The notes: generated by a model from the letters alone, not told the origin. A stretch of DNA of 64,000 nucleotides from Cristatella mucedo (GCA_009760855.2 WPIO01000024.1:2517001-2581000), one strand, 5' to 3'; shown: positions 1-11,540, counted from the first letter of the stretch. Numbers and translations are program-made.

Positions 1-1130
1 GCACGTCCACTCGCACAAATGTTCGCGTACAAACTAGGGCATACTCCTGGTCTCACGAGGTGAACCGTGTGAACATCAGCACGAGCTCATATGCCTAAGG
101 GGACGGCTCTCACCTTTTTGTAGCTCTAGCTTGAAACATCGCATACTCTTCCACGGGTACTATTTCCACTGGTGGTAGTGTCACATCCATCCGGTCAAGT
201 TTGCCGGTGTACTCGGGCGACCGAAACCTGATCAGTCGATAGCCATGCAGCAGACGACGACGCCGGCGGCCGCAGTAAGCGCACCGAACGTACCGGCCAG
301 ATCACTCTGCTGCTGCCCCGCGGTAGATCTATCTAGTATTCGCTCTGCTGTGACTGCTTGAGACGCAAGGACGACTCGACTAGGACACGACCACCTCGGG
401 CTGCCAGGCAGCTACCGCAAGCGAAGGAAGGACAGCCCACGTGCGACGCTGGGAAGCACTGGCCACTGGCTGCTAAGTGGCCAGCTAGTGGCCGCTAATG
501 AGTATTTACCCCGGGCTGCAAGCCTGATGTAGACTCACAAAGCTAACGCCATAGAGACGCGACGAGCGGACAATGGCGTCTTTTTTATCCCCTGGGTAGC
601 TCTTCCAGTCGGTCGGAGCTGAGCGACTCTGAGGCAGAGAAGCGGCTCTCTCGCCGGCTCGTGCAGGCCTCGAGCGAGCCGCGGCGATGCTGCGGCTCAC
701 GTGACTTCTCGGCGATTCGGCAGTAGCAGCCGCCGCGTCGGGCAGCGTCTTTGCTGATAAAACCAAGGTGTGCACATGCGCGTGACTCGTTGGTGTACTC
801 GCGTTTGTGCGCTTAAACGAGTTAATATTCCCTGAAAACTCATCAAGTCCAGTACATGCTCCCGACGTTCTCGATGTTCTGATGTTCTAGTCTGATAAGT
901 AATGCGGTCCCTGTAAACGCAGCTTTTAACGACGACTGAGTTCCCGCCGTGATTTGCTATGAAGACTCGTTGAAGATGCTACGCTAAAGGTGTGAGAATT
1001 AGAGTCTAAGGTATTGGCCAAACTTCCGTCGATAAAAACTGCCTTCGAGACAGTCGGTCGACTGGCCATTGACGCGTCTACTTCCTCGCGGCATGGGCGA
1101 GCACCGCTACGAGCGCTGCGCACGCGCACG
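1..1130. other. No recognisable gene or repeat
   Basis: Mixed-composition DNA with several short open frames on both strands. None resembles a known protein or has convincing splice sites. I see no transposon ends here. Confidence 0.4.
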
Positions 1131-1200
1131 AGCATACATGTGTGGGTGCGTGCGTACGTGTGCGTGCGTTTTTGCGTGTGTGTACGTGCGTGTGACCTAA
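1130..1200. repeat. GT/CG-rich simple repeat
   Basis: Alternating purine-pyrimidine stretch dominated by GTGCGT-type words. Open frames through it are cysteine/valine-rich artefacts of the repeat. Confidence 0.6.
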
Positions 1201-1629
1201 CTACGCGCTCCGGGATGCAGCGGCTGGTGGCGGGAGAGGTGGGGAAAAGGGCGAAGGTGAAGGTCGTTAGTCGCTTGCCTTACCTGTCCATGCCGATGCT
1301 GCGGCCGATGCGTTTAGTAGTGACTTTCCGGCATCACGCTCTCAAGAAACTGCAATACAATTTAGACGCTTGCTTGAAGTAGCCACAGAAAGCTGAACGT
1401 CAGCGTGGGAGTCACTTCTCGGCTGCTCCATTTCCAGAGGGCGCCACGGCAGCTGGACCGTAGTGTGAACGAAAAGCAGCTTATCGAGCCTAAGGTCGGA
1501 GGTCGACGGCCCGGTTGCCGGTAATTATTCGAGGTGGGTTCGGTACCGGTTCAGATCGGAGAGTGAGCAGCGTAGGGGCCTAAGTGATACCGATTGACAA
1601 ATACGGCGGCCATTTAATTTATATACCTA

Positions 1630-1667
1630 CATAGGTGTACTGGATACAATGGTGTACATACATACAT

Positions 1668-1711
<44 letters not shown>

Positions 1712-1790
1712 CATTGTATCTATATGTACACCATTGTATATATATATATATATATATTTATATATTTATATATATATACCTATAATTTAG
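1630..1790. repeat. (AT)n microsatellite with flanking inverted repeat
   Basis: A run of AT dinucleotides is bordered on the left by ATACAATGGTGTACATA and on the right by its reverse complement, TATGTACACCATTGTAT. The right arm is present twice. The whole block can fold into a hairpin. Confidence 0.8.
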
Positions 1791-1857
1791 CACTAGGTCT
1801 GTATTTAACCTTCTGACACACCTCAAAGGTATCGCACTGCATAATGGTGGGGTGGAA

Positions 1858-1936
1858 TACACACACACGCACGCGCACGCGCGCGCGCACGCGCACACAC
1901 ACACACGCACACACACATATATATGTGTGTGTAACC
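1858..1936. repeat. (CA)n/(CG)n microsatellite
   Basis: Alternating CA and CG dinucleotides run into a short AT and GT run. This is pure simple sequence; any reading frame across it is an artefact. Confidence 0.8.
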
Positions 1937-1939
1937 TCA

Positions 1940-2454
1940 CTTTTAAGGATCAGCTCAAATGCAGTATACGGATTACTATTCGAGAACTTTAATAGGACGT
2001 CATAATGCTGGCGGCTAGCGGTGAGCAGGAAAATCCAGCTGCCGGTGCTTATTCTAAATCTAGAGAGTGAACGTGTAAACGTTAATTGTAGTAAAATGGA
2101 AGTGAAACATCTTAAATCATGCCAAGATGAAATCGTTAATTGTACTTAACTATTAGTCCTCCGTGAGAAGGGTCTGTAGCCAAATACAATTAGCCTATTA
2201 AGTGTTTAGTCAGTCCCTCCGTTCTTCGTCTGTAGCACTTCAAAGGCGATCTTGCTTACGCAATAATTCGGCCGCCAGGAAGCTAGTTGATTTTTTACCC
2301 TGGCTCTTAAAAAGGCGCGCACGTTACCGAGGAAAGCGGAACACACGAAGCTGGCAAAGCAGAGGCGAGCAGTTCTGAAGTGAAGGCCACGACGCCGCTA
2401 TACGGCAGTTCGGCGCACAATGGCGGGACCCACGCAGAGCTACGTATAAAGCTC
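1940..2454. other. No recognisable gene or repeat
   Basis: AT-moderate sequence between two microsatellites. I see no protein-like frame and no match to the LINE or SINE families found elsewhere in the window. Confidence 0.35.
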
Positions 2455-2485
2455 TCTTTCTCTCCTCTCTCTCTCTCACTCTCCT

Positions 2486-2552
<67 letters not shown>

Positions 2553-2580
2553 ATCTCTCTCGCTCTCTCTCTCTATCATT
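2455..2580. repeat. (CT)n microsatellite
   Basis: More than 100 bp of CT dinucleotides with few interruptions. On the minus strand it reads as Arg-Glu repeats, which explains the spurious open frame there. Confidence 0.95.
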
Positions 2581-2708
2581 CTATGCTAGAATGCTTTCAG
2601 ACCGATCGATGGGCACAAACATTGAACGCTGATGCGAGCCGTGCAAGAAAAACGCGGAAGCTTTATCGTTTTAACTTACCTCAACCCCCTACTCCACTAT
2701 ATCTGTCA

Positions 2709-2930
2709 TTCTTCCTGCACCCTCTCCAGCACCTCCTCGTGTAATGTAATAATGTAATGCATCTCCGTCTGTAACTCCACAAAGCCATAAAGACTTTGTC
2801 GGGTGTTACGCAGGAGAGTTTTTGTATAGCGCACTCACAGCCTAAGCGGCTTTCGGTACGCATTCAGTAGCCAGCAGACTTCCTGCACCCTCTTCGCCAC
2901 CCCTTCCTGCACTCTCTCCTCCACCCCTTG
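2709..2930. repeat. Tandem repeat of about 24-28 bp split by a LINE
   Basis: Units beginning CTTCCTGCACCCTCT occur at about 2709-2736, again from 2879, and once more from about 2905. The family B LINE tail at 2741-2880 lies between the first and second units. They may therefore be a duplicated target, a pre-existing tandem array, or both. Confidence 0.55.
2741..2880 (-). mobile_element. LINE family B, 3' end fragment
   Basis: On the minus strand this matches the last 140 bp of the better family B copy at 54325-56665: the segment around GTTGGCTACCGAATGCGTAC, the GTGTTACGC word, and a tail of ATTAC/ATTACATT units. Only the 3' untranslated end is present, as expected for 5'-truncated target-primed insertion. 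Confidence 0.8.
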
Positions 2931-2949
2931 TCGCGGATCAACTGAGTCA

Positions 2950-4676
2950 TGTCGGCAGTTGGCCTTATCGCGCGTCATGAGGGTGGTGGGGGAGGCCATT
3001 GGCTAACCTAGATAGACCACGATAGCGGCACATCTGTCCTATCCGGGGAATGCACCGCCGGTATCGCACATTCGCCGCAGCTGCTCCTCCACCCGCCGCC
3101 GACGCCGTCGCGAACGCCAAAAATGGTTTCTAGCAAACAGAGCCGGCCCCCACCAACCTCGGCGGGGGGGGCGATACTCGTGGGCTCGCGCACAAGTAAA
3201 CTCGGCTTAGCCGTGGACCCTCGAGTGCGAAACGGAGGCGTAGGCGGCGGCCAGAGCCGAGGCCTACCTGGGTTGAGCCGAAGTGTAGCGAATCGAGGCG
3301 AGACGATCTCGCGAGCGTCAAGCAGCCGCCGCCTCCAGTCGGCCGCACTCTCGCCGAGCGTCGCCGCTACGCCCTGTTGCTGTGGCGCTAGTGTTACCAC
3401 TCGGCTTGCAATTGTAATTCGAGCTCGGAGCCGCCTCAGACTCGCGCCCGCCGCGCATTGTTTTTCACCGCGCCCATGCTTTGAACGCGTCTGCTCGGCC
3501 GCTAAAATGCAGCACCCACTCGACGTCGCAACGAGGGCCTTTTGTCTTAGCCCGCGCCCGCTGTCCATAGCGGCGGCCGTCGCACGAGGGGCTCAAAGGC
3601 GCTAGAGCTCGCCCGCGCCTACGAGTGCCGCGTGACCGACCTCCGGGGCCGCGCTGCTGGAATGACGCGCGCGGAGAGCCGCGCGCGCGCGCGCCCGAGC
3701 GAGAGAGAAGCGCCGGTGCTGCCTCAAACCGGCCGGCGCTTCGTCTGCCAACACTCGCCGGCATCGGCGGAGGTCTGGCGGCGCGGCGGCGGCGGCGCGG
3801 TAAGACCCCTGGCATCGTAGTTTCGCGGTCGCGCGGACGGAGCGGCTCTCTGCTCAGGCGGCATCGAGGCTGCGACGGTCCGCGCCGCTCCTGGGTCGTT
3901 CCAGCACGCAGCCAGCCGCCAGCCTGCTCGGCGGCGGTCGACGAGTGACGCGTCGTGCGAAGGCCGCCGCCGCCGCCGCGCCGGTCAATTGATTTACCGC
4001 CTGCGAGAGGTGGAGGAGGGAGCTGGTTACGGGAGGGCGGCGGAGGAAAGAAGCGCGGGATTGGAGACGGCGAGATTGGAGGCGAGACACTGGGACTGGG
4101 GCGCGGCGTGCTGGCCTGTTCGCATCGCCGCGGGGGGAAGGGGAGAGGGATGAGGAGGCGTCGCCGCTCGCCGTGAGTTCCGTCTAAATGCGCGCGCGGT
4201 CCATTTGCCGTCACCGCACTCGATCGATCGCCATTTCAGACTCGACGCGCGCCGCGAATAGAATGCAAGGACGAAGGCACCAGGAACGCGGGGCTGCGAG
4301 GCCGCGCCGGTGCCGCACCGACGACGGCCGGGTCCTGCGGTGGCGACTGACGCGTCCGCGGCGACGTGTCGACGCGTAGCCGTAGCTCAGGCTTTGAGAG
4401 GTCGTCGGATGCCGCGGCTCGCCGACGAAGCGTCGCACTGGCCGGCAGATGCAGAGACAAGGGCGGGCAAACGCGGATGGCGCGTGCCGGCGTTAAACGC
4501 TGGGCGTCGGCTCGATTCGTCGGGCTCGAGCGAGCATGAAAAGAAGCTGCGCGGTAATAGACAATAGACGCCGCCTATAGCCAGAGACTGCGAGCGACGG
4601 ACCGCTGCCGTCCCTCGACTTCTGAGGTTTAAAAAAAAATCGCCTATACGACCGGCCGCCATCCTCGCTTTAGCCG
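2950..4676. other. CpG-rich block, possible CpG island
   Basis: Very rich in CG dinucleotides and GC compared with the rest of the window. Long open frames occur in several frames on both strands (up to 249 codons on the minus strand, 3465-4214). Their products are Arg/Pro/Ser/Gly-rich low-complexity sequence with no domain, which is what high GC alone produces. It could be the promoter or first untranslated exon of a gene lying elsewhere, but I see no start codon context or splice donor I would defend. Confidence 0.45.
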
Positions 4677-4820
4677 AGCTGGTCTGGTCCAGTGGTCAAG
4701 GTGCTCGCTCCCGACCAAGGTCTGGCTGAGGTCGTGGGCTCGAGCCTAGAGGCATATGTGAAGCGCCTGAATAGAGATTAAGTTCTCTTGGGGCGCTATT
4801 CAAATGAATTATATATTTAG
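4677..4820 (+). mobile_element. tRNA-derived SINE with LINE-type tail
   Basis: The head looks like a tRNA gene: an A-box-like GGTCCAGTGGTCAAGG and a B-box-like GTGGGCTCGAGCC. The last 55 bp, from AAGCGCCTGAATAGAG to the AT-rich end, is the same as the 3' tail of LINE family C at 52185-53010. It has no coding capacity and would depend on LINE enzymes for mobility. This is one of the most complete SINE copies here. Confidence 0.85.
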
Positions 4821-5065
4821 TCGTGCATTTTAGACGATCGCGCCGAAGTTGCTAGCTAGTAGCGTGGCCAGTTCCGGAATGCTGCTGCAATTCTCTGCCG
4901 GCCGCGTGCCGATGAGGCAGCTGCAATGCTATGATCAGCATGGCCGCCAGAGGAGTAAATGAAGGGCCGAACTGGAGGACAGCTGCAGTGCGAAAGGAGA
5001 GCGCCTCGCGACGTTTTGCCGCGCTTTTCCCTCGGGACGGGCATAGTGGCCGCGTGGCACCAGGC

Positions 5066-5585
5066 TCTCGCCGACCTGCACTGGCTACCACTCAAGCAGC
5101 GGAGCGACTTCTAAGTTTTTGTCTCGCTCACTTTTAGGTCCTTTTATTCTTTGGCTCCAGCCTACCTATCAGATTTACTCCTTCATCAGGCCAACCATCG
5201 TACCACCCGCTTTTCGGAATCCAACTGTTTATCGTATTCTCCCAAAGCCTGGAAATCACTCCCGACTTGAGCAACGACATCCCCTAGCTTGACCCCATTT
5301 AAAAAGAAATTAAAAACGCATCTATTTTTGACAGTATTTCGTGGGTCCCTATGAGTCGTCCTTTGTGTGCTTTTGCGTGCGGACACTGTTGCATGCTGCC
5401 ACTAACCACAGTTGCTTGCTGACCCTGTGCATGTCACCCCTAACCATGTTATTCATGCTGTTTATCGAGCACAATTCCACTCACCCCTTTCGATCGTGTT
5501 TCCTTTGCTGCAAATGTAAAGCACCTAGAAAGAGATTGAGTTCTCTAGGGGCGCTTTATCAAATGTATTATTGTTATTACATACA
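5066..5585 (+). mobile_element. LINE family A, 3' fragment
   Basis: Matches the C-terminal coding part and 3' UTR of the family A copy at 59035-60580. Visible marks are the GACCTGCACTGGCTACC word (LHWLPVK region), the Phe-Arg-Ser-Leu region, and the hairpin tail with AGAGATTGAGTTCTCT. It ends in a short TTATTGTTATT tract. Stops and indels break the frame. Confidence 0.85.
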
Positions 5586-6437
5586 GCCGCCATATATGTG
5601 TAAATCAAAACTGCTCACGAGCTTCGCTTGTTTCAAGGGTTGAACTCGGGCATCAGCCGGTCAATGGTGAGATACTCAATGCCTGCCTAGCACCGAGAAC
5701 AAAAGCGCGAAGGACAAAAGTGCGCCGACAGAAGCGCGCATTGCTAGCTACACCAACGAATGCGTGCACGAAAAAACGCGCAGCCATAGTAATAGCGTTT
5801 TTAAGAATATGATTCAATTGATTTAATTGGCTTGTTGTCTTCCAAATCAATTACTATAATAACAAAAGAAACAAATATTGCATCGTACGGCTGGTGTGGA
5901 ATTCATAATACTGTAGTCGGTTCCTAGCCATTGTAATTCAGGAATCGAAAATCGTCAATGTCGGTCACAATCAGGCAGATTTATCACGTCGCCGTCACAA
6001 TGTCGTGCGTCTGCAAGGACAGCGTGCCGTCTCGAGCGCTGCTGCGTTCTTGCAGCCGCCACTAAGCGAAACTTTTCTAGCCGTACAGCGCTGCAACTTT
6101 TCGCGATCGACTAAGAGTGCACGCACGTAAATCAGAGTGAGATGACGAAGGAAGAGCTCAAGGGATTCGCTCCGGGTGCCCGTATGGTGGAAAGCGAAGA
6201 CGTAGCTTGCATGTAGATGCCCAATGGCTGCAGTGCCATCGCAGGACAGCAGAGCCGCTAAATCTCACGCCCAGGTCTAGCTCTCCCCCGCCCGCCCGCC
6301 CGCCCGCCCCACAGGAAAAACCGCACGTGGCTGACCGCAGCATATAAATAAGAAGCTGGAAACGCACAGTAAGTAAGAATAGAGCTGAACAGAATAGAAT
6401 ACCAGAGAATGGAAGAGAGTGAAGTGCTTGCTTGCGT
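5586..6437. other. Unassigned; short (CCCG)n at 6288-6310
   Basis: No LINE, SINE or protein similarity was seen apart from a short CCCG repeat. Open frames are short and lack features. Confidence 0.4.
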
Positions 6438-6826
6438 GAGCCAATCACTCCACAGAGTCAGCATTGCTTCCGGTATACAACGACCTACTCAGGAATGCAG
6501 ACGTAGGTGGAGTGTCTCAGCATGTTTTGGTCGATCTTTCGGCAGCTTTTGATACCATCGATCACAAAGTTCTTCTAGAGCGCCTCTCATCTCGCCTGGG
6601 CATCACTGGCAATGCTCTGCAATGGTTCAGGTCCAAACTCAGTGGCAGACTCCAGAGTATTGACGTGAATGGATGAAGATCATCCGAGGTACCTCTGAAA
6701 TATGGGGTAACTCAGGGCTCCGTGCTAGGTCCGGGTGCTAGGTTCTTTTCACGGTTTATACTCTGCCTCTTGCTGATGTGATTGCCACTCACAATCTAGG
6801 CTTTCACTTCTATGCGGATGACACTC

Positions 6827-8161
6827 TGTAACGCCGAAGGCTCGGCGGGGTAAGCTTGACCTGCCGCTTACCTAGCGGCGTAGCCTATCGCCTAATGCCG
6901 TTCGGTGCGCGCCTACGCGCAATAAGCTGGCCGCCACGAAACGAGCGTTTCTGGCGCTGACCTGCTTACCGTTACTAAAAGGGGTCGTGAGTCCGCGGCG
7001 TGAATTGGAAGCAAGACACATAAATTGGGGATTTTACTGAACTTTATTCGCAAGCGCACAAAGTCGCTGCGCGTCTAGTTCAGCTTTATCTCCACACTCC
7101 TCGCACGTTCAACACTCTTGCGGAGGGAATACTCCTCTACACTAAGCGCGACCCGGACCCTAAACCCTAACCGGTGAACTAGGAATCCGTTCCCACCTGT
7201 GCCGAGGGAATACCCCAAACACGCCAACTTAAACACTCGAGCGGAGGGAGTACTTCTCCACACTGAAGTGCGAACCGGAGTCTAAACCCTACCCGGTGAA
7301 CTAGAACTCGGTTTCCACCAGTGCGACCGGAATACTCCACACACGCCAACTCAAGCACTCCTGCGGAGGAAATACTTCTCCACACTGAAGCGCGACCCGG
7401 AGCCTAAACCCTACCCGGTGAACTAGAGCTCCACACCCGCCAACTACGCCTAGCTCGCGCCGGCAAATCCCTATGCCGAGACCACGTGCTAGCGCGCACA
7501 CACACGACACAAAAGAAACACAAAACACGAAAGAACACACAAAATGCCAGCTCGGGCGCGATACGACCGTGTTCGGTGGGGTTCCACCGAATCCTCCTAG
7601 AGCTGTCTCGTCCTGTTCCGTCCATCGTCGGCGGACAGCCCGCCCTCCTCCCTCGCTTTTTAGAGAAACGAGTGCCCGACGGCGTCGAGGCGCAGAGCCG
7701 GACCAAAGACCAAAAGACACGAGGCAAAAGACACAGAGCGAGCGTCGCTCGACTCTTAAATACTTGGCTGAGACAATGGGGCAAGAGCTTAGTGGTATTG
7801 GGCCCGGACACCTTGGCCCATTACGGAAAGGAATGACTACCGTTCCCAGGCCACTGGCAGGGCACCTCCGTCCAGCTTGAATGGCGAATGGGTTCCAGAC
7901 GCTTCTTTCTTGGGAAGAGGGAAGGCGGGGGTTGACAGGCCAGCCAACATCTATCAGCAGCTTCCGCGAGTATCGGACCAATTCTAAAGGCCGAATCGCC
8001 GCTGCTCGTCTCCGAGCTTCCTGGCCTGCTCCTAAGCGCTTCCTCTCTAACCGCACTGACGCTCCTCTCTGGCTCACTGCTCCAGGACAAAGGGGCTCTA
8101 GCCCGCCGCCGAACAGCTCTTGTTCGCGCTAAAATTCAGCCAAAGCCAGCAGGGCGCTACA
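6827..8161 (-). mobile_element. Solo LTR of a Gypsy-like retrotransposon
   Basis: The insert starts TGTAACGCC and ends GGCGCTACA. These are nearly perfect inverted termini of the TG...CA type found in LTRs. It is flanked by the 4-bp direct repeat ACTC (6823-6826 and 8162-8165), and removing one copy restores the LINE's YADDTQLY frame. An AATAAA on the minus strand near 7047 and a TATTTAA box near 7757 suggest the LTR lies in minus orientation. I see no internal gag or pol. A non-autonomous DNA element is a weaker alternative. Confidence 0.85.
7090..7450. repeat. Tandem repeat of about 121 bp inside the solo LTR
   Basis: About three units share ACACTGAAGCGCGACCCGG, CTAAACCCTACCCGGTGAAC and CTCCTGCGGAGG words, starting near 7129, 7250 and 7372. 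A partial unit precedes the first. Repeats inside LTR U3 regions often carry promoter or enhancer elements; that role is inference here. Confidence 0.8.
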
Positions 8162-9228
8162 ACTCAGTTGTACCTTTGCTTTGATCCCTCCCAGCCTTCG
8201 AGCACCTCAAATTCTCTCAACTCACTTGCTGCATGTATTGATGACATCCGCACATGGATGGCAGCAAATTTTCTAAAACTAAACGATGATAAAACTAACT
8301 TACTTGTTATGGGCAAACCCAGTGTGATTCAGAAATTGGAAAGGCTGACGCTCAAAATTGGCTCTGCCAGCATATCTCCCGTTGAATCAGCCGGAAATCT
8401 AGGTGTCATGTTCCAAAGTGACCTCTCGTTAGACGACCGCTCCACAGTCAAGTCTGCCTACTTTCAGCTACATAACATTGCTAAAATTCCGGCTTGTTTA
8501 GATAAGGATACCACATCTAAGTTGCTCCATGCATTCGTGACATCCCGTCTTGACTTCTGTAACTCATGCTTGCCGATCTCCTTGGATGTGCAATCACTCG
8601 CTTACAGCAGGTGCAAAAATCTGCAGCTAGGCTTTTCTGTCGTGAGCGTCGCAGTTGCCACATCACACCATTTCTCGCCGATCTGCACAGGCTACCAGTC
8701 AAGCAACGGATCGACTTTAAGGTTCTGTCGCTCACTTTTAGGTCACTTCATTCTTTGGCTCCAGCCTACCCATCAGATGTACTCCCCCACCTGGCCGAGC
8801 ATCGTACCACCCGCTTTTCGGAATCCAAAAGTTTACCAATACCTCGTACAAACCTCAAATCCTTTGGAGACCATGCATTTAGTTCGTACGCTCCCAAAGC
8901 CTGGAACTCACTCCCGACCTGCGTCAGAACATCCCCTGACTTGACCACATTTAAAAAGAACTTTAAAAATCACATATTTAGGACAGCATTTAGTGGGTCC
9001 CTGTGATTCTTTCTTCACGTGCTGACACTGTGCATGCTGCCACTAACCACATTTGCCTGCTGACCCTGTGCATCTCACCCGAAACCATGTTATTCATGCC
9101 GTTTATCAAGCATAATATTACTCATCATTCAATCGGGTTTCCCTTTGCAGCAAATGTAAAGCGCCCAGAAAGAGATTGAGGTCTCTGAGGGAGCTTTATC
9201 AAGTGCATTATTATCATTATTATGTTGC

Positions 9229-9555
9229 ATTACATTTATTCAAGAAGCGGCGGCCAAGCCATTCGATATCATAGATATCACATCGTGCGAGAGGGCCTGG
9301 CAACGGATCCGTCCTTGACATCGTAGCCGTACCAGGTTGTCAACTCGCGAGCCTGGTTGGTTCGCCCCCTCAAGATTTGCAACAGAAATGAGTGGTGGGA
9401 GTACCGTTAACAGGTATTGCTTGCGTTTCTGAAAGCTACGAAAGATAATTTCGTCACGGAATGTCGTGCGTGGTTTGTGGGCAGCTTTCCGAGCTCCTGT
9501 TTCGTAGATCGGTGGCGTGACGTCGACGAAACATAGAAACTTCAGTATCCTGCTC
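9229..9555 (+). promoter_or_regulatory. Presumed 5' leader/promoter of the MOSMO-like gene
   Basis: Sequence between the end of a LINE and the MOSMO start codon, with no repeat similarity. An open frame on the opposite strand overlaps the gene and is treated as a shadow. I can point to no specific promoter element. Confidence 0.3.
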
Positions 9556-10104
9556 ATGGATCCAGCTCGGCGACAGAGGATTTGGAACGACCCATTAAAT
9601 ATAGCAGCTACTGTTCTGTTTGGCGTGGCAGACATCTTAGCAATTACAAGTGTGTCGCTACCCAGCTGGCTCACAGGCTCCGACACGAGTTCGATTAGCA
9701 TCGGGTTATTGTCTACGTGCCTGAAAGTCCCAGGACGGCCCACCTACTGCTACACTCCAGAAAACATTCAGCCAGAGTGGATTCTGACATTCCTTTTCAT
9801 TCTCATCGGAATTCTTGGCCTCACCGTTGCCGCCGGTGCGTGCGCCGTCTCATTCTTTCGAAATCCACAGGAGGCGATGTCGGTTGCTCGTTTCGGAGGT
9901 CTTGTCGCCATCATATTTTTCAATATGGCACAAATAATTTTTGCCTCTGGTTTTTCTCAAGACCAGATCGGAGGCTTAGCATTTCAGCTGCCTCAGAACT
10001 TCTACACAGGAGCTTCATACGGATTGTTTTTCGTGTCTCACTGGATGGCCGTGGCTTCAGAGCTGTGTGCCGCGAAGATCTGTAGGCCACGATGGCAATT
10101 CTAG
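9556..10104 (+). CDS. MOSMO: MOSMO-like four-pass membrane protein
   Basis: The 182-residue product resembles modulator of Smoothened protein (MOSMO/ATTHOG), which dampens Hedgehog signalling by lowering Smoothened at the cell surface and cilium with MEGF8/MGRN1. Visible matches to the family are the first segment around GVADILAITSVSLPSWL (about 23-39), PEWILTFLFILIGILGLTV, and the C-terminal block GFSQDQIGGLAFQLPQNF followed by GASY and AAKICRP. Hydrophobic segments fall at about 16-36, 74-98, 108-132 and 150-172. I chose the Met at 9556, because this start gives a short N-terminus before the first membrane segment. The frame is also open to a Met at 9517. The family is usually about 165-170 residues. 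The gene has no intron here, so it is either a single-exon gene or an intact retrocopy. Confidence 0.82.
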   Translation: MDPARRQRIWNDPLNIAATVLFGVADILAITSVSLPSWLTGSDTSSISIGLLSTCLKVPGRPTYCYTPENIQPEWILTFLFILIGILGLTVAAGACAVSFFRNPQEAMSVARFGGLVAIIFFNMAQIIFASGFSQDQIGGLAFQLPQNFYTGASYGLFFVSHWMAVASELCAAKICRPRWQF

Positions 10105-11540
10105 GCTACTGGAGCACAGGTCACAGGAAAACATCTTCGGATGACGTTAATATTTGACTGCGAGCACCTGTAAGGATATTTGGTCTTCCAAATGTAATAT
10201 GTTCATGTTGAATGTTCTTTGTCATTCTTCGGACTGGAATATATTTGCATCTGGAATTTGATCCCAGGAATATGTACTTGTATGGCGACCCATTTAACTT
10301 CCTATATAGCAGGGCGGTTTTGATGTGTATGCCGAACACGTTGCAATATCTGTTCAGCACGTTAGGTCGTGCAGACTGCAAACTTGACCGTGGATGTCTG
10401 GATCACGAAGGCTATATTATTGCTATTACATGCAACCGCGACTGGCTATGGTAAAGCAAACGCTTGAGTTATTGATTTCCGGCAGTCCGCTAGAGACTCA
10501 GACGCTTTCAAGGATATAGTGTGTGCTATGCATTTGTCCACTGCACTCCTGTTGAACAAGTTTATGGCTCAGCTGATCCATACTGTAGGCTGTGGCTACA
10601 AGTATTAAACGTCCCTGAAGGTGATTGTATAATACGTATTCGTATTGACCAGCGAATGCCGGCTGGCCGTACTTGGTCTGTCCTGCTAGTCTGCCCACCT
10701 GCCTAGATCCACGGCATTAGTCTGCTATTCCATGTTAGGGTGCTTGTGTGTGCAACCTACTGGCACACTATGATAACACTACCCACTGCAAACAAACGAA
10801 GCAGTAACGAGCCCTAGCATAAACTGGTACCACAGATTTTAACCTCATTCAAGCTGAAGCCTATATTCCATTTATGGGCTTCCTAACAAGCATAAATCAA
10901 AATATAGGAATGGGCCGAAGAGAATCGCCTGATGCCTCTGCTAAACAAAATTAGCAGCTGATAATGTCTAAAATTTGGTGGGTAACAACACAGCCACCTG
11001 ATATGCTGGCTTCTATGCTAAGGCACTATAGTTTTGCACTTAGGAACACCGGTGTTGTGTCCAGCTCACGAGGCTGGTGTACCTTGAGCCAAATCCCTTT
11101 TAAGCTAATGCTAGTCGTCAGATCCAACATCGTGTACTATACCAAGGTCAACTGTAACACCACCATTCACACAGAATCAAACATCTATTCACTGAAAACT
11201 GATACACATTAGTTAGGACAGAAGTAATACACTAATGTGCATGAGTTGTAGACCAGGGTTGATGCTACCAATCATTCTCTCCAATTTCCCAAATTTTAGG
11301 AAATAATGTAAGAACATAAAATGATATGCCCACTAACAGGTTTAAGGATTCGGGAAAAAGTATGGTAGCTGGTATCAACAGCTTGCTACATTTATCTTCT
11401 TGATTTTCAATGTTGAAATCTCAAATTCAGTGACAGCCAATATAAGGTGACAAGCTAGTTCACAGCATGCTCTTCAGGAAGTAAAATGCTACAATTGAGA
11501 GGGGGACCGATGATCCCAGAACTAGTAGCTTAGGTTCACG
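10105..11540. other. Unassigned intergenic / MOSMO 3' region
   Basis: Directly follows the MOSMO stop, so part is probably 3' UTR. No AATAAA lies close downstream. I see no LINE, SINE or protein similarity up to the repeat that starts near 11541. Confidence 0.4.

Larger units (their letters stand above)
6438..9228 (+). mobile_element. LINE family A, 5'-truncated copy split by a solo LTR
   Basis: The left part (6438-6826) carries the RT region with the DLSAAFDTIDH motif and runs to the YADD motif at about 6811-6824. The right part resumes at 8162 and continues through the LNDDKTNLLV region, the C-terminal domain and the 3' UTR, ending in TTATTATCATTATTAT near 9222. A 1335-bp LTR sits between the two halves inside the YADDTQLY codons. 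The reading frame also has its own stops, so the copy is dead. Confidence 0.9.

Noticed and set aside
2307-2579. Arg-Glu repeat protein on the minus strand
   Set aside because: Translation of the CT microsatellite.
3465-4214. 249-codon minus-strand open frame in the CpG-rich block
   Set aside because: Low-complexity Arg/Pro/Ser product, with overlapping long frames in other phases. High GC explains it.
4931-5137. Short plus-strand frame between the SINE and a LINE
   Set aside because: Composition-driven, and it runs into LINE sequence. No support as a gene.
7301-8077. 258-codon minus-strand open frame
   Set aside because: Lies wholly within the solo LTR and partly across its tandem repeat. 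No protein features.
9240-9743. 167-codon minus-strand frame over the MOSMO start
   Set aside because: Antisense shadow of the MOSMO gene and its leader; no recognisable content.
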